Of a stretch of DNA of 64,000 nucleotides, positions 1 through 8,820 are shown one piece after another. Below the pieces are notes generated by a model that worked only from the letters and a program-made list of their open reading frames with translations, ran no database searches and was not told the DNA's origin. Source of the stretch: Blastococcus sp. TF02A-26 (lineage in GTDB: Bacteria > Actinomycetota > Actinomycetes > Mycobacteriales > Geodermatophilaceae); the NCBI RefSeq assembly GCF_003319125.1, contig NZ_QOHG01000005.1:186001-250000 (forward strand), read 5' to 3'. The translations under genes were made by a program, and so were the position numbers. Numbering within the stretch: position 1 is the first letter of the stretch; each line of letters begins with the position of its first letter.

Positions 1-1115
1 CGCTCCACCGGGTACTCGCGGGTGAACCCGTTGCCGCCGAGGATCTGCATCGCCTTCTCCGTGACCCGGACGGCGGTCTCGCCGGCGACGAGCTTGGACA
101 TGGAACCCTCGGCGGCGGTGAACTGCTTGCCGACCCGCGCCATCCACGCCGCGCGCCAGACCAGCAGCCGGGCAGCGTCGATGGAGGTCTTCATGTCGGC
201 GAGCATGAAGGCGATCGACTGGTTCTCGATGATCGCCCGGCCGAACTGCTCCCGGGTCTTGGCGTACTCCAGCGCGTAGTCGTACGCCGCCCGCGCCACG
301 CCGACCGCCTGGGCGCCGACCGCCGGCCGGGTGCGCTCGAAGGTCGCCATCGACGGCTGGGTGCGGCCGCTCTTCAGACCCTCGCGGGCGCGGGCCAGCC
401 GCTCGTCGAGCTTCTCGCGGCCGCCGAGCAGGCAGTCGGCGGGCACGCGGCAGTCCTCGAGCACGACCTCGGCGGTGTGCGAGGCCCGGATGCCGTGCTT
501 GAGGAACTTCTGCCCCTGGCTGATGCCCGGCGTCCCCGGCGGGACGACGAAGCTGGCGTGCCCGCGCGCCTTGAGCTCGGGGTCGACGACGGCGTTGACC
601 ACGTGGATGTCGGCGATGCCGCCGTTGGTGGCCCAGGTCTTGGTGCCGTTGAGCACCCACTCGTCGGTCTTCTCGTCGTAGACCGCGCGGGTGCGCATGG
701 CGCCGACGTCGGACCCGGCATCGGGCTCGCTCGAGCAGAAGGCCGCGACCTTCGGCTCGGTCTCGGTCCCGAACATCGCCGGGATCCACTGGCCGACCTG
801 CTCGTCGGTGCCGTTGGCCCGCACGCTGGCCGCGGCCAGCGTGGTGCCGACGATCGCCAGCCCGATCCCGGCGTCACCCCAGAAGAGCTCCTCCATGGTG
901 ATCGGGATGCCGAGCCCGGACTCGTCGAACCACTGGGTGGCGAAGAAGTCCAGCGAGTAGAGACCGATCTTGGCGGCCTCCTGCAGCACCGGCCACGGGA
1001 ACTCCTCCCGCTCGTCCCACTCGTTCGCGGCCGGACGCACGACGTTCGCGGCGAACTCGTGCACCCACTTCTGCAGCTCGAGCTGGTCCTCGGTGAGGTC
1101 GAACGAGACGGGCAT
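1..1115 (-). CDS. Acyl-CoA dehydrogenase (partial, C-terminus outside window)
   Basis: FAD-dependent enzyme that introduces the alpha-beta double bond in acyl-CoA, the first step of beta-oxidation, passing electrons to ETF. The visible 371 codons start MPVSFDLTEDQLELQ. They include the family motif CSSEPDAGSD near residue 127, GTKTWATNGG shortly after, and KTREQFGRAI in the C-terminal helical domain. The catalytic glutamate region lies beyond the window edge, so activity cannot be judged. The ATG lies 14 bp downstream of the MaoC gene stop on the same strand, which suggests it is the last or a late gene of the thiolase-FabG-MaoC operon. Substrate chain length cannot be read from the sequence. 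Confidence 0.93.
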   Translation of the reverse strand, partial: MPVSFDLTEDQLELQKWVHEFAANVVRPAANEWDEREEFPWPVLQEAAKIGLYSLDFFATQWFDESGLGIPITMEELFWGDAGIGLAIVGTTLAAASVRANGTDEQVGQWIPAMFGTETEPKVAAFCSSEPDAGSDVGAMRTRAVYDEKTDEWVLNGTKTWATNGGIADIHVVNAVVDPELKARGHASFVVPPGTPGISQGQKFLKHGIRASHTAEVVLEDCRVPADCLLGGREKLDERLARAREGLKSGRTQPSMATFERTRPAVGAQAVGVARAAYDYALEYAKTREQFGRAIIENQSIAFMLADMKTSIDAARLLVWRAAWMARVGKQFTAAEGSMSKLVAGETAVRVTEKAMQILGGNGFTREYPVE

Positions 1116-1129
1116 GCGGGGGGCCTCTC

Positions 1130-1984
1130 TCAGAGGGGGCGGATGGTGGCGAGCAGGTGGTCGGTGCCGGTCTTCGCGTTGCGGACCGCGGCGTCCCAGC
1201 CGCCGTCGCGCTCGACGGTGGCGAGGGTGACGGTCGAGGGCAGGAACAGCGGCTTGCGGAAGGCGACGTCGACGGTGAACGCCTCGGGCAGCCGGTTCTC
1301 CACCGCCGCCAGGACGCGCGCCTTGACCCACATGCCGTGCGCGATGGCCCGCTTGAACCCGAACGCCTTCGCGGTGAGGCCCGACAGGTGGATCGGGTTC
1401 ACGTCGCCGGAGACCTTCGCGTAGCGGCGGCCGGCGTCGTCGGGGATCCGCCAGGTGATGGTCCCCGGGGGCAGCTCCCCCACCTCGACGTCGACGTCGG
1501 CCTCCGGCGCTCCCTCCGGGGCCTTCGCGCCGCGGGCCAGGTAGGTCGACCGGCTGCGCCAGACCTCGGCGCCGTCGGCCGAGACCGAGGCGCACAGGTC
1601 CACCGTCGCCCCGCTGCGGTGCCGCGCGAAGCGCTCGGCCCAGACCTCGAGGTCCAGCTGCTCACCGAGGCCGATCGGCCGGAGCAGGTCGACGGTGTTG
1701 CGGACGTGCACCAGCCCCGGCAGCGCGAGCGGGAAGGAGCGGTCGCTCATCAGGGCCATCTGCAGCGGGAACGTGAGCATGTGCGGGTACGTCGCCGGCA
1801 GGGTGTCGGCGAACGGGAACCGGCACACCCGCGCGTAGGCCGCCACCTCGGCGGGGTCGACGGCGACGCCGGTGCGCGCCAGCCGGGTCTCCGGCAGGTC
1901 CCCCCCGCGGCCGCGCGCGGTCAGCGCGGCCTTGGCGAAGAGCGCCGCCATGTTCGGCGGCGCATCGAGCACGGTCGTGGCCAT
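1130..1984 (-). CDS. MaoC/HtdX-like (R)-specific hydratase
   Basis: 284-residue double-hotdog protein predicted to hydrate trans-2-enoyl-CoA (or dehydrate the 3-hydroxy thioester). The C-terminal hotdog has the hydratase motif YAKVSGDVNPIH, which supplies the catalytic Asp and His of the MaoC/R-hydratase family; the N-terminal hotdog lacks it, as usual for two-domain members. Size and neighbour order (next to an HMw FabG and a thiolase) match the mycobacterial htdX-fabG4-fadA2 locus. The ATG (MATTVLDAPP) lies 1 bp after the FabG stop, implying translational coupling; a longer in-frame upstream extension would overlap fabG and is not used. Preference for 3R intermediates is a family-level inference. 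Confidence 0.92.
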   Translation of the reverse strand: MATTVLDAPPNMAALFAKAALTARGRGGDLPETRLARTGVAVDPAEVAAYARVCRFPFADTLPATYPHMLTFPLQMALMSDRSFPLALPGLVHVRNTVDLLRPIGLGEQLDLEVWAERFARHRSGATVDLCASVSADGAEVWRSRSTYLARGAKAPEGAPEADVDVEVGELPPGTITWRIPDDAGRRYAKVSGDVNPIHLSGLTAKAFGFKRAIAHGMWVKARVLAAVENRLPEAFTVDVAFRKPLFLPSTVTLATVERDGGWDAAVRNAKTGTDHLLATIRPL

Positions 1985-1985
1985 C

Positions 1986-3341
1986 TCACGCCCCCAGCAT
2001 CGACTGGCCGCAGACCCGCACGGTCTGACCGTTGACACCGGCGCTGCCCGGCTGGGACAGCCAGGCGATCGTCTCCGCGACGTCCACCGGCAGCCCGCCC
2101 TGGCTCAGCGAGTTGATCCGGGAGCCGACCTCCCGGGTGCCGAACGGCATCTTGGCGGTCATCTCGGTGACGATGAAGCCCGGCGCGACGGCGTTGATCG
2201 TCGCCCCCCGCCCGGCGAACTCCGGCGCCCAGGCGCGGACCATCCCGATGACGCCGGCCTTGGACGCCGCGTAGTTGGTCTGGCCGCGGTTGCCGGCGAT
2301 GCCCGACTGCGAGCTGACGCAGACCACGCGGGCGTTCTCCCGCAGCAGCCCGTCGGCGGCCAGCAGCGCCTCGGTGATGTCCAGCTGGGCCTGCAGGTTG
2401 ACCGCCATGACCGAGTTCCAGCGGGCGGCGTCCATGTTGACCAGCAGCTTGTCCCGGGTGATCCCGGCGTTGTGCACGACCACGTCGACCCCGCCGTGCC
2501 GCTCGCGCAGGTGCTCCACCAGCCGCTGGGGCGCGTCGGCGGCGGTGATGTCCAGCTGCAGCGCCGTCCCGCCGATCTCGTTGGCGACCCCGGCCAGCGC
2601 CTCCCCGGCAACGGGGATGTCGACGGCGACGACGTGGGCGCCGTCCCGGGCCATGACCTGGGCGATCGACGCGCCGATGCCGCGCGCGGCCCCGGTGACG
2701 ACGGCGACCTTGCCCGCCAGCGGCTTCTCGGCGTCCTCCCCGGTGGGCACGTCAGCGGCCGAGAGGGTGAGCACCTGACCGTCGACGTAGGCCGACCGGC
2801 CGGAGAGGAAGAAGCGGACCGGCGAGGCGAGCGAGGTCTCCGCCCCCTCGGGCACGTAGACCAGGTTCGCCGTCGACCCGTCGAGCAGCTCCTTGCCGAT
2901 CGAGCGGACGAGCCCGTCGAACGCCTGCCGGGCCGCGGCGGTGGCCGGCGAGTCGGTGGCCGACGGCGGGTCGGCGAGGACCAGCACGCGGCCGGAGGCC
3001 CGCAGCCGCTTGACCGCCGGGGCGAGGAAGTCGTGCGCGGCGGCGAGCTGGGCGGGGCCGGTGACCCCGGTGGCGTCGAGCAGCACCGCGGCGGGCTTCT
3101 CGCCGTCGGTGGAGCCGTCGGCCACGACGGCGGACTGCACGGTCACCCCGGCGTCCTTCAGCACGCGGGTCAGGGTGTCGCGCAGCCGGCCCTCGCCGGC
3201 CGAGCCGAGGACGGCCGGGCCGGGCAGCAGCGGCTGCCCCGGCTCGTACCGGCGCAGCACGGCCGGCCGGGGCAGGCCGAGCTGCTTGGTGATGGTCGTG
3301 CCGACGCCGGAGTTGGCGAAGTTCGTGTACCAGTCAGCCAC
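1986..3341 (-). CDS. fabG: High-molecular-weight 3-oxoacyl reductase (FabG4-like SDR)
   Basis: 451 residues, about 200 longer than a normal FabG. The N-terminal half resembles the flavodoxin-like, catalytically inert domain of HMw FabG proteins. The C-terminal half is a full SDR with cofactor loop VTGAARGIG near residue 215, NNAG-type region read as VVHNAGITRDK, catalytic Ser in VCVSSQSG and YAASK. Predicted to interconvert 3-oxoacyl- and 3-hydroxyacyl thioesters, with MaoC as partner. The start MADWYTNFANSG has an AGGAAGGA-type ribosome site upstream. It is separated from the thiolase gene by 84 bp containing a strong hairpin, so it may be expressed differently from the thiolase. FabG4 assignment rests on length, domain order and locus conservation. 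Confidence 0.94.
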   Translation of the reverse strand: MADWYTNFANSGVGTTITKQLGLPRPAVLRRYEPGQPLLPGPAVLGSAGEGRLRDTLTRVLKDAGVTVQSAVVADGSTDGEKPAAVLLDATGVTGPAQLAAAHDFLAPAVKRLRASGRVLVLADPPSATDSPATAAARQAFDGLVRSIGKELLDGSTANLVYVPEGAETSLASPVRFFLSGRSAYVDGQVLTLSAADVPTGEDAEKPLAGKVAVVTGAARGIGASIAQVMARDGAHVVAVDIPVAGEALAGVANEIGGTALQLDITAADAPQRLVEHLRERHGGVDVVVHNAGITRDKLLVNMDAARWNSVMAVNLQAQLDITEALLAADGLLRENARVVCVSSQSGIAGNRGQTNYAASKAGVIGMVRAWAPEFAGRGATINAVAPGFIVTEMTAKMPFGTREVGSRINSLSQGGLPVDVAETIAWLSQPGSAGVNGQTVRVCGQSMLGA

Positions 3342-3371
3342 GGGAGGTCCTTCCTGATGCCGTGGGCAACG

Positions 3372-3400
3372 GTGCGGTTCTGCCCGGGGCAGAACCGCAC
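3372..3400 (-). terminator. Hairpin between thiolase and fabG genes
   Basis: Perfect 13-bp inverted repeat GTGCGGTTCTGCC / GGCAGAACCGCAC with a 3-nt loop, in the 84-bp gap downstream of the thiolase stop. There is no U tract, as is common in high-GC actinobacteria. It could terminate or attenuate thiolase transcription before fabG. Confidence 0.65.
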
Positions 3401-3425
3401 AGTTGCACGTGGAACGTGAGGGGGG

Positions 3426-4718
3426 TCAGGACTCGAGGATCGCGACGACGCCCTGGCCGCCGGCCGCGCAGATCGAGATCAGCCCGCGCTTGCCGGGGCC
3501 GGCCTCGTGGAGGGTCTTGGCCAGCGAGGCGACGATCCGCCCACCCGTCGCGGCGAACGGGTGCCCGGCGGCCAGCGACGAGCCGTACACGTTGAGCTTC
3601 GACCGGTCGATGGCGCCCAGCGGCGCGTCGAGACCCAGCTTCTCCTTGCAGTAGGCCGGGTCCTCCCAGGCCTTCATCGTGGCGAGCACGGTGGAGGCGA
3701 ACGCCTCGTGGATCTCGTAGAAGTCGAAGTCCTGCAGCGTGAGACCGTTGCGGGCGAGCATCCGCGGCACCGCGTAGACCGGCGCCATGAGCAGGCCCTC
3801 GCCACGGTGCACGTAGTCCACCGCGGCGGTCTGCGCGTCGACGAGGTGGGCGAGCACCGGGAGGTTGTGCTCGGCGGCCCACTCGTCGGAGGCCAGGAGC
3901 ACCGCGGACGCGCCGTCGGTCAGCGGCGTCGAGTTGCCCGCCGTCATCGTCGCCTCGGCACCCTCGGGCAGCGCCTTGCCGAAGACCGGCTTCAGCTTCG
4001 CCAGCTTCTCGAGCGAGGAGTCCGGGCGCAGGTTCTGGTCCCGCGAGAGGCCGAGGAACGGGGTGACCAGGTCGTCGAAGAACCCGCGGTCGTAGGCGGC
4101 GGCCATGTTCTGGTGCGAGCGGACGGTCAGCTCGTCCTGCTCCTCGCGGCCGATCTCCCACTCGTGCGCGGTGAGCTGGGCGTGCTCGCCCATGGCCAGA
4201 CCGGTGCGTGGCTCGGCGTTGCGCGGGATCTCGGGGGCGATCATGCCCGGCCGGATCTTCGCGATCGCCTTCAGCCGCTCCTGCAGCGTCTTGGCGCTGT
4301 TCAGCGAGATCAGGATGCGGCGCAGGTCCTCGCCCACGGCCAGCGGCGCGTCGGAGGTCGTGTCGACACCACCGGCGATGCCCGACTCGATCTGCCCGAG
4401 GGCGATCTTGTTGGCCACCAGGATCGCGGCCTCGAGGCCGGTGCCGCACGCCTGCTGGACGTCGTAGGCCGGCGTGCTCGGGTCGAGCTTGGAGCCCAGC
4501 ACGGACTCGCGGGTCAGGTTGAAGTCACGGGCGTGCTTGAGGACGGCGCCGGCGACCACCTCGCCGACCTGCTGACCCTGCAGACCGAAGCGGGCGACCA
4601 GCCCGTCCAGCGTCGCGGTGAGCATGTCCTGGTTGGACGCCTGGGCGTACCTCGAGTTGGACCGGGCGAAGGGGATGCGGTTGCCACCGACGATCGCGGC
4701 CTGACGGGTGGTTGCCAT
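3426..4718 (-). CDS. Thiolase (acetyl-CoA C-acetyltransferase, FadA2-like)
   Basis: 430-residue thiolase that cleaves 3-ketoacyl-CoA with CoA in beta-oxidation, or condenses acyl units in reverse. The nucleophilic Cys is in VQQACGTGLEA (about residue 92). The C-terminal catalytic His/Cys motifs are seen as NVYGSSLAAGHPFAATG and CAAGGQG, and the general-base His region as YEIHEAFAS. The start MATTRQAAIVGG is preceded by GGAGG; upstream in-frame extension lacks thiolase similarity. It is the first gene of the minus-strand fatty-acid island and diverges from a TetR gene across a 24-bp palindrome, so it is the likely repressor target. The locus parallels fadA2-fabG4-htdX of mycobacteria. Confidence 0.95.
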   Translation of the reverse strand: MATTRQAAIVGGNRIPFARSNSRYAQASNQDMLTATLDGLVARFGLQGQQVGEVVAGAVLKHARDFNLTRESVLGSKLDPSTPAYDVQQACGTGLEAAILVANKIALGQIESGIAGGVDTTSDAPLAVGEDLRRILISLNSAKTLQERLKAIAKIRPGMIAPEIPRNAEPRTGLAMGEHAQLTAHEWEIGREEQDELTVRSHQNMAAAYDRGFFDDLVTPFLGLSRDQNLRPDSSLEKLAKLKPVFGKALPEGAEATMTAGNSTPLTDGASAVLLASDEWAAEHNLPVLAHLVDAQTAAVDYVHRGEGLLMAPVYAVPRMLARNGLTLQDFDFYEIHEAFASTVLATMKAWEDPAYCKEKLGLDAPLGAIDRSKLNVYGSSLAAGHPFAATGGRIVASLAKTLHEAGPGKRGLISICAAGGQGVVAILES

Positions 4719-4751
4719 GGGGACCTCCGGGGACGGGTGAGCTCGCATTGC

Positions 4752-4776
4752 CGGTACTGATGGTACCCAGTACCGT
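4752..4776. promoter_or_regulatory. TetR operator overlapping the leaderless tetR promoter
   Basis: Perfect inverted repeat CGGTACTG (4752-4759) / CAGTACCG (4768-4775) with an 8-bp spacer ATGGTACC that is partly palindromic itself. It sits between the divergent thiolase and tetR genes. The right arm contains TACCGT (4771-4776), a TANNNT -10 box 7 bp before the tetR ATG. Binding here should repress tetR and probably the thiolase operon; that is inference. Confidence 0.7.
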
Positions 4777-4783
4777 GGGTTAC

Positions 4784-5524
4784 ATGAAACTCGAGGCGGT
4801 GAGACCCACGTCGCAGGACAAGGTGGCGCAGGTCGGGGCTGCCCGCGACTCGACGCCCGCCCGTGACCGGCGCAGCTCCCGGTGGGACGACCACCGGCGG
4901 GCCCGGCGCGAGCAACTCGTCGACGCGACCCTCGAGGCGGTCTCCCGGCACGGCGCCGGCGTCGGCATGGACGAGATCGCCGCCGCCGCGGGAACCAGCA
5001 AGACCGTCGTCTACCGGCACTTCGCCGACCGCGGCGAGCTCTACGTCGCCGTCTGCGCCCGGGTCGCCGGCCAGCTGACCGAGCGCCTGCGCGAGGCGAT
5101 GGAGAGCAGCAGCGACCCGCGGACACGGGTCGGCGCCGCCATCGAGACCTACCTCGCGTTCCTCGAGGCCGATCCCGAGCTCTACCGCTTCGTCGTCCGG
5201 CACCCGCTGCTCGACCGACCCGTCGATGCCGACCCGATCAGCTCGCTGTCCGACCTCGTCGGCGAGCAGGCGGCCGCACTGGTCGCCGATGCCCTCGTCC
5301 GGGCCGGGCGCGACCCCGCGCCGGCCGGTCCCTGGGGGCACGGCCTGGTGGGGCTCGTCCGCTCGGCCGCCGACTGGTGGCTCGGCGCCGACCGGCCCAT
5401 GATCCGGGCGGATCTCGCCACCCACCTCACCGAACTCGCCTGGGCCGGCCTCGCCGGCGTGCTCCCGGGCGGAGCTCCCCGAGACGTCGATCCCGGCAAC
5501 CGCACCACCCAGGAGGAACAGTGA
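4784..5524 (+). CDS. TetR/AcrR family transcriptional regulator
   Basis: 246-residue TetR-type repressor. The DNA-binding helix-turn-helix covers about residues 45-92, with recognition helix region MDEIAAAAGTSKTVVYRHFADRGELY. The remaining helical domain should bind a ligand, plausibly an acyl-CoA given the neighbours. The start MKLEAVRPTS is chosen because a TACCGT -10 box lies 7 bp upstream (leaderless type); an earlier in-frame ATG at 4712 would place the operator inside the gene. Its stop overlaps the GTG of the acyl-CoA oxidase gene (GTGA), so regulator and oxidase are co-transcribed and coupled. A palindrome at 4752-4775 is the probable autoregulatory and thiolase-operon operator. Confidence 0.93.
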   Translation: MKLEAVRPTSQDKVAQVGAARDSTPARDRRSSRWDDHRRARREQLVDATLEAVSRHGAGVGMDEIAAAAGTSKTVVYRHFADRGELYVAVCARVAGQLTERLREAMESSSDPRTRVGAAIETYLAFLEADPELYRFVVRHPLLDRPVDADPISSLSDLVGEQAAALVADALVRAGRDPAPAGPWGHGLVGLVRSAADWWLGADRPMIRADLATHLTELAWAGLAGVLPGGAPRDVDPGNRTTQEEQ

Positions 5525-7572
5525 CGCAGTCCCTTCCCCGCAGCGTGGACCCGCAGCGCCTGCAGGAGGTGCTCGACGGCCGGTGGGCACACGTCCGCCG
5601 CGACGCCCGCGAGCAGCTGGGCGACCCCGAGTACGCCCCGGTCTACGGCGAGACCATGGCCGAGGCGCGCGAGCGGATCACCCGCCTGGCCGCCAAGCTC
5701 GCCGGCACCGGACGGGTCTCCCTGGGCTTCCCCAAGGAGTACGGCGGCGAGGCCGACTCCGGCGGCTCGGTCAGCTCGATCGAGATGCTCGCCTTCGGTG
5801 ACCTGTCGCTGATGGTGAAGGCCGGCGTGCAGTGGGGGCTGTTCGGGGGCGCCGTCCAGCTGCTGGGCACGAGGCGGCACCACGACGAATACCTGCGCGA
5901 CATCATGAGCTTCGACCTGCCGGGCTGCTTCGCGATGACCGAGACCGGGCACGGGTCCGACGTCCAGCAGCTGCGCACCACCTGCACGTACGACCCGGAC
6001 ACCGAGACGTTCGACCTGCACACCCCGCACCAGGCCGCCCGCAAGGACTACATCGGCAACGCGGCCAAGGACGGCCGGATGGCCGTCGTCTTCGCGCAGC
6101 TGGTCACCCGGGGCGAGAACCACGGCGTGCACGCCTGGCTGGTCCCGATCCGGGACGCCGACGGCAACCCGTGCCCGGGCGTCACGATCGGCGACGACGG
6201 CCACAAGGCCGGCCTGCTCGGCGTCGACAACGGCCGGCTCTCGTTCGACCACGTCCGGGTCCCCCGCGACATGCTGCTCGACCGGTACGGCCAGGTCGCC
6301 GCGGACGGCACCTACACCTCGAGCATCGAGAACGAGACCCGCCGCTTCTTCACCATGCTCGGCACGCTGGTGCGCGGGCGGGTGAGCGTCGGCGGCTCGG
6401 CCGGCTCGGCCACGAAGATGGCGCTGGACATCGCCGTCCGCTACGGCGACGTGCGCCGCCAGTTCACCGCGCCCGGCCGGGACCGCGAGATCGTCGTCAA
6501 CGACTACCTCGTGCACCAGCGCAAGCTGCTGCCGGCGCTGGCCACCAGCTACGCCCTGCACTTCGCGCAGGAGGAACTGGTCAGCACGATGCACGACGTG
6601 CAGACCGCGGTGCACGAGCACGGCCAGGAGGTGGACGAGGCCGCCCAGCGGGAGCTGGAGTCGCGCGCGGCCGGGCTCAAGGTGGCCAACACCTGGCACG
6701 CCACCCGCACCATCCAGATGTGCCGCGAGGCGTGCGGCGGCGCCGGCTACCTGGCGGAGAACCGGCTGCCCCAGCTCAAGGCCGACACCGACGTCTTCAG
6801 CACCTTCGAGGGCGACAACACGGTGCTGCTGCAGCTGGTCGCCAAGGGCCTGCTCACCGGCTACCGCGACGCCTTCGGCTCGCTGGACGGCTGGGGCAAG
6901 GTGTCGTTCTTCGCCGACATGGTGCGCGAGACGGTCCTGGAGCGGACGGCGGCGCGGGGGCTGATCGCCCGGCTGGTGGACGCCGTCCCCGGCCGCGACG
7001 AGGAGGTGCCGCTGCTCGACCGCGGCTGGCAGCTGAAGATGTTCGAGTTCCGGGAGAAGCACACCCTCGAGGGCGCGATCCGGCGGCTGCGGCGGAACTC
7101 CGAGACCGAGGGCATGGAGCCCTTCGACATGTTCAACGACGTGCAGGACCACGTGCTGCGCACCGCCCAGACGCACATCGACCGGATCGTGCTGGAGGCG
7201 TTCGTCGAGGGCATCGAGCGGACCACCGACCCCGACGCCAAGGCGCTGCTCTCCGCGGTGTGCGACCTCTACGCGCTGCACTCGATCGAGGAGGACAAGG
7301 GCTGGTTCCTGGAGCACGGGCAGCTCACCCCCGCCCGGTCCAAGGCGCTCACCGGGACGGTGAACCAGCTGCTCAAGGAGCTGCGGCCGCACATGGTCAC
7401 GCTGGTGGACGCCTTCGCGATCCCGCACGCGTGGAAGAACGCGGCGATCCTCGAGGAGGAGGCCGACCGCCAGGAGGCGATGGCCGCCCGGGACGCCGAG
7501 CTGCGCGCGCAGACCGGCGCCGAGGCACCCGGCGACACCGCCACCTCGGTCGACGTCCCCCCGGGGCAGTGA
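5521..7572 (+). CDS. Acyl-CoA oxidase-type flavoprotein (ACOX family)
   Basis: 683-residue flavoprotein of the acyl-CoA oxidase/long acyl-CoA dehydrogenase type. Seen: MTETGHGSDVQ in the middle beta domain (about residue 139), the ACOX-like segment RRFFTMLGTLVRGRVSVGG, YGDVRRQF, and the STFEGDNTVLLQL signature containing the glutamate expected to abstract the alpha proton. An additional C-terminal helical region of about 200 residues distinguishes it from 380-residue dehydrogenases. If a true oxidase, it would reduce O2 to H2O2 rather than ETF; sequence alone does not prove this. GTG start overlaps the tetR stop. Followed 2 bp later by a saccharopine-dehydrogenase-like gene. Long or unusual acyl substrates are likely. 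Confidence 0.9.
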   Translation: MTQSLPRSVDPQRLQEVLDGRWAHVRRDAREQLGDPEYAPVYGETMAEARERITRLAAKLAGTGRVSLGFPKEYGGEADSGGSVSSIEMLAFGDLSLMVKAGVQWGLFGGAVQLLGTRRHHDEYLRDIMSFDLPGCFAMTETGHGSDVQQLRTTCTYDPDTETFDLHTPHQAARKDYIGNAAKDGRMAVVFAQLVTRGENHGVHAWLVPIRDADGNPCPGVTIGDDGHKAGLLGVDNGRLSFDHVRVPRDMLLDRYGQVAADGTYTSSIENETRRFFTMLGTLVRGRVSVGGSAGSATKMALDIAVRYGDVRRQFTAPGRDREIVVNDYLVHQRKLLPALATSYALHFAQEELVSTMHDVQTAVHEHGQEVDEAAQRELESRAAGLKVANTWHATRTIQMCREACGGAGYLAENRLPQLKADTDVFSTFEGDNTVLLQLVAKGLLTGYRDAFGSLDGWGKVSFFADMVRETVLERTAARGLIARLVDAVPGRDEEVPLLDRGWQLKMFEFREKHTLEGAIRRLRRNSETEGMEPFDMFNDVQDHVLRTAQTHIDRIVLEAFVEGIERTTDPDAKALLSAVCDLYALHSIEEDKGWFLEHGQLTPARSKALTGTVNQLLKELRPHMVTLVDAFAIPHAWKNAAILEEEADRQEAMAARDAELRAQTGAEAPGDTATSVDVPPGQ

Positions 7573-7574
7573 CC

Positions 7575-8798
7575 ATGACCGACCGCGAGTACGACGTCGT
7601 CGTCTACGGAGCCTCCGGCTTCGTCGGCGAGCTCCTGGCCGGCTACCTCGCCGGCGCCGCACCGGCCGACCTGCGGATCGCGCTGGGCGGGCGGTCCCGC
7701 GAGCGGCTGGAGGCGGTCCGCTCCCGGCTGCCCGCCGTGGCACGGGACTGGCCGCTGGTCGTGGCCGACACCTCCGAGCCCTCGGCGGTCGAGGCCCTCG
7801 CCGCGAGCACCCGGGTGCTGGCGACGACGGTCGGCCCCTACGCCCGCTACGGCCTGCCCGTGGTCGAGGCCTGCGCGCGGGCCGGGACGCACTACGCCGA
7901 CCTCACCGGCGAGGTGCTCTTCGCCCGCGACGCCATCGCGCGCACCGACGCTCCCGCCCGGGAGTCCGGCGCGCGGATCGTGCACGCCTGCGGCTACGAC
8001 TCCATCCCCTCGGACCTGTCGGTCCTCCTGCTCGCCGAGCAGGCACGGGCCGACGACGCCGGGGGCCTCACCGACGTCCGGCTGGTCGCCACGGTCCGCG
8101 GCGGGTTCAGCGGCGGCACGATCGACTCGATGCGGGCCCAGCTCGAGGCCGTGGCCACGGACCGCTCGCTGCGCCGCGTCCTCGGCGATCCGTACGCGCT
8201 GAGCCCCGACCGCAGCGCCGAGCCCGACACCCGACAGCCCCCGGACGCCGCACCCCCGGCCCGGGACGCGCAGGGCCGCTGGACCGCCCCGTTCGTCATG
8301 GCCTCGTTCAACACCCGGGTCGTGCGGCGGAGCAACGCGCTGCAGGACTGGGCCTACGGCCGGGGGATGCGCTACGGCGAGGTGATGGGCACCGGCCGTG
8401 GCGTGACCGGCGCCGCGACGTCGATCGCGGTCACCGCCGGCCTCGCCGGCGCGCTCGGTGCGATGTCGTTCGGACCGACCCGCGCCCTGCTGGACCGGGT
8501 GCTGCCCGCCCCCGGGACCGGGCCTGACGAGGAGACCCGCCGCCGCGGCTGGTTCCGCATGGAGGTCGACGCGACCACCGAGTCCGGCCGGCGCTACCGG
8601 GCGACCGCCGCCGGGAAGGGCGACCCGGGCTACGCCGCGACGGCGGTGATGCTCGGCGAGAGCGCGCTGGCCCTCGCCCTCGACGGCGACCGGCTCCCCG
8701 CCCGCGCCGGGTCACTGACCCCGGCGAGCGCGATGGGCACCGTGCTGGTCGACCGCCTCCGCGCGGCCGGCCACACCTACGAGGTCCAGCCCGCCTGA
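7575..8798 (+). CDS. Saccharopine dehydrogenase-like / trans-acting enoyl reductase family protein
   Basis: 407 residues with an N-terminal Rossmann fold beginning VVVYGASGFVGELLAGYL, typical of the saccharopine dehydrogenase NADP-binding family. Mycobacterial relatives act as trans-acting enoyl reductases on polyketide-derived lipids (Rv2953 type); others are uncharacterised. Further conserved segments are VGPYARYGLPVVEACA, YADLTGE and HACGYDSIPSDL. ATG lies 2 bp after the oxidase stop, so it is the third gene of the tetR-ACOX operon. The context suggests reduction of an unsaturated acyl or lipid intermediate; lysine metabolism is unlikely because no pathway partners are present. Exact substrate unknown. 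Confidence 0.88.
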   Translation: MTDREYDVVVYGASGFVGELLAGYLAGAAPADLRIALGGRSRERLEAVRSRLPAVARDWPLVVADTSEPSAVEALAASTRVLATTVGPYARYGLPVVEACARAGTHYADLTGEVLFARDAIARTDAPARESGARIVHACGYDSIPSDLSVLLLAEQARADDAGGLTDVRLVATVRGGFSGGTIDSMRAQLEAVATDRSLRRVLGDPYALSPDRSAEPDTRQPPDAAPPARDAQGRWTAPFVMASFNTRVVRRSNALQDWAYGRGMRYGEVMGTGRGVTGAATSIAVTAGLAGALGAMSFGPTRALLDRVLPAPGTGPDEETRRRGWFRMEVDATTESGRRYRATAAGKGDPGYAATAVMLGESALALALDGDRLPARAGSLTPASAMGTVLVDRLRAAGHTYEVQPA

Positions 8799-8820
8799 TC
8801 GGCCGTCCTCCCTCACCGCA

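Noticed and set aside
5182-7743. 853-residue minus-strand open frame opposite the acyl-CoA oxidase
   Set aside because: Composition is Arg/Gly/Val/His-rich without any domain and it mirrors the codon structure of the plus-strand gene, whose protein has clear family motifs.
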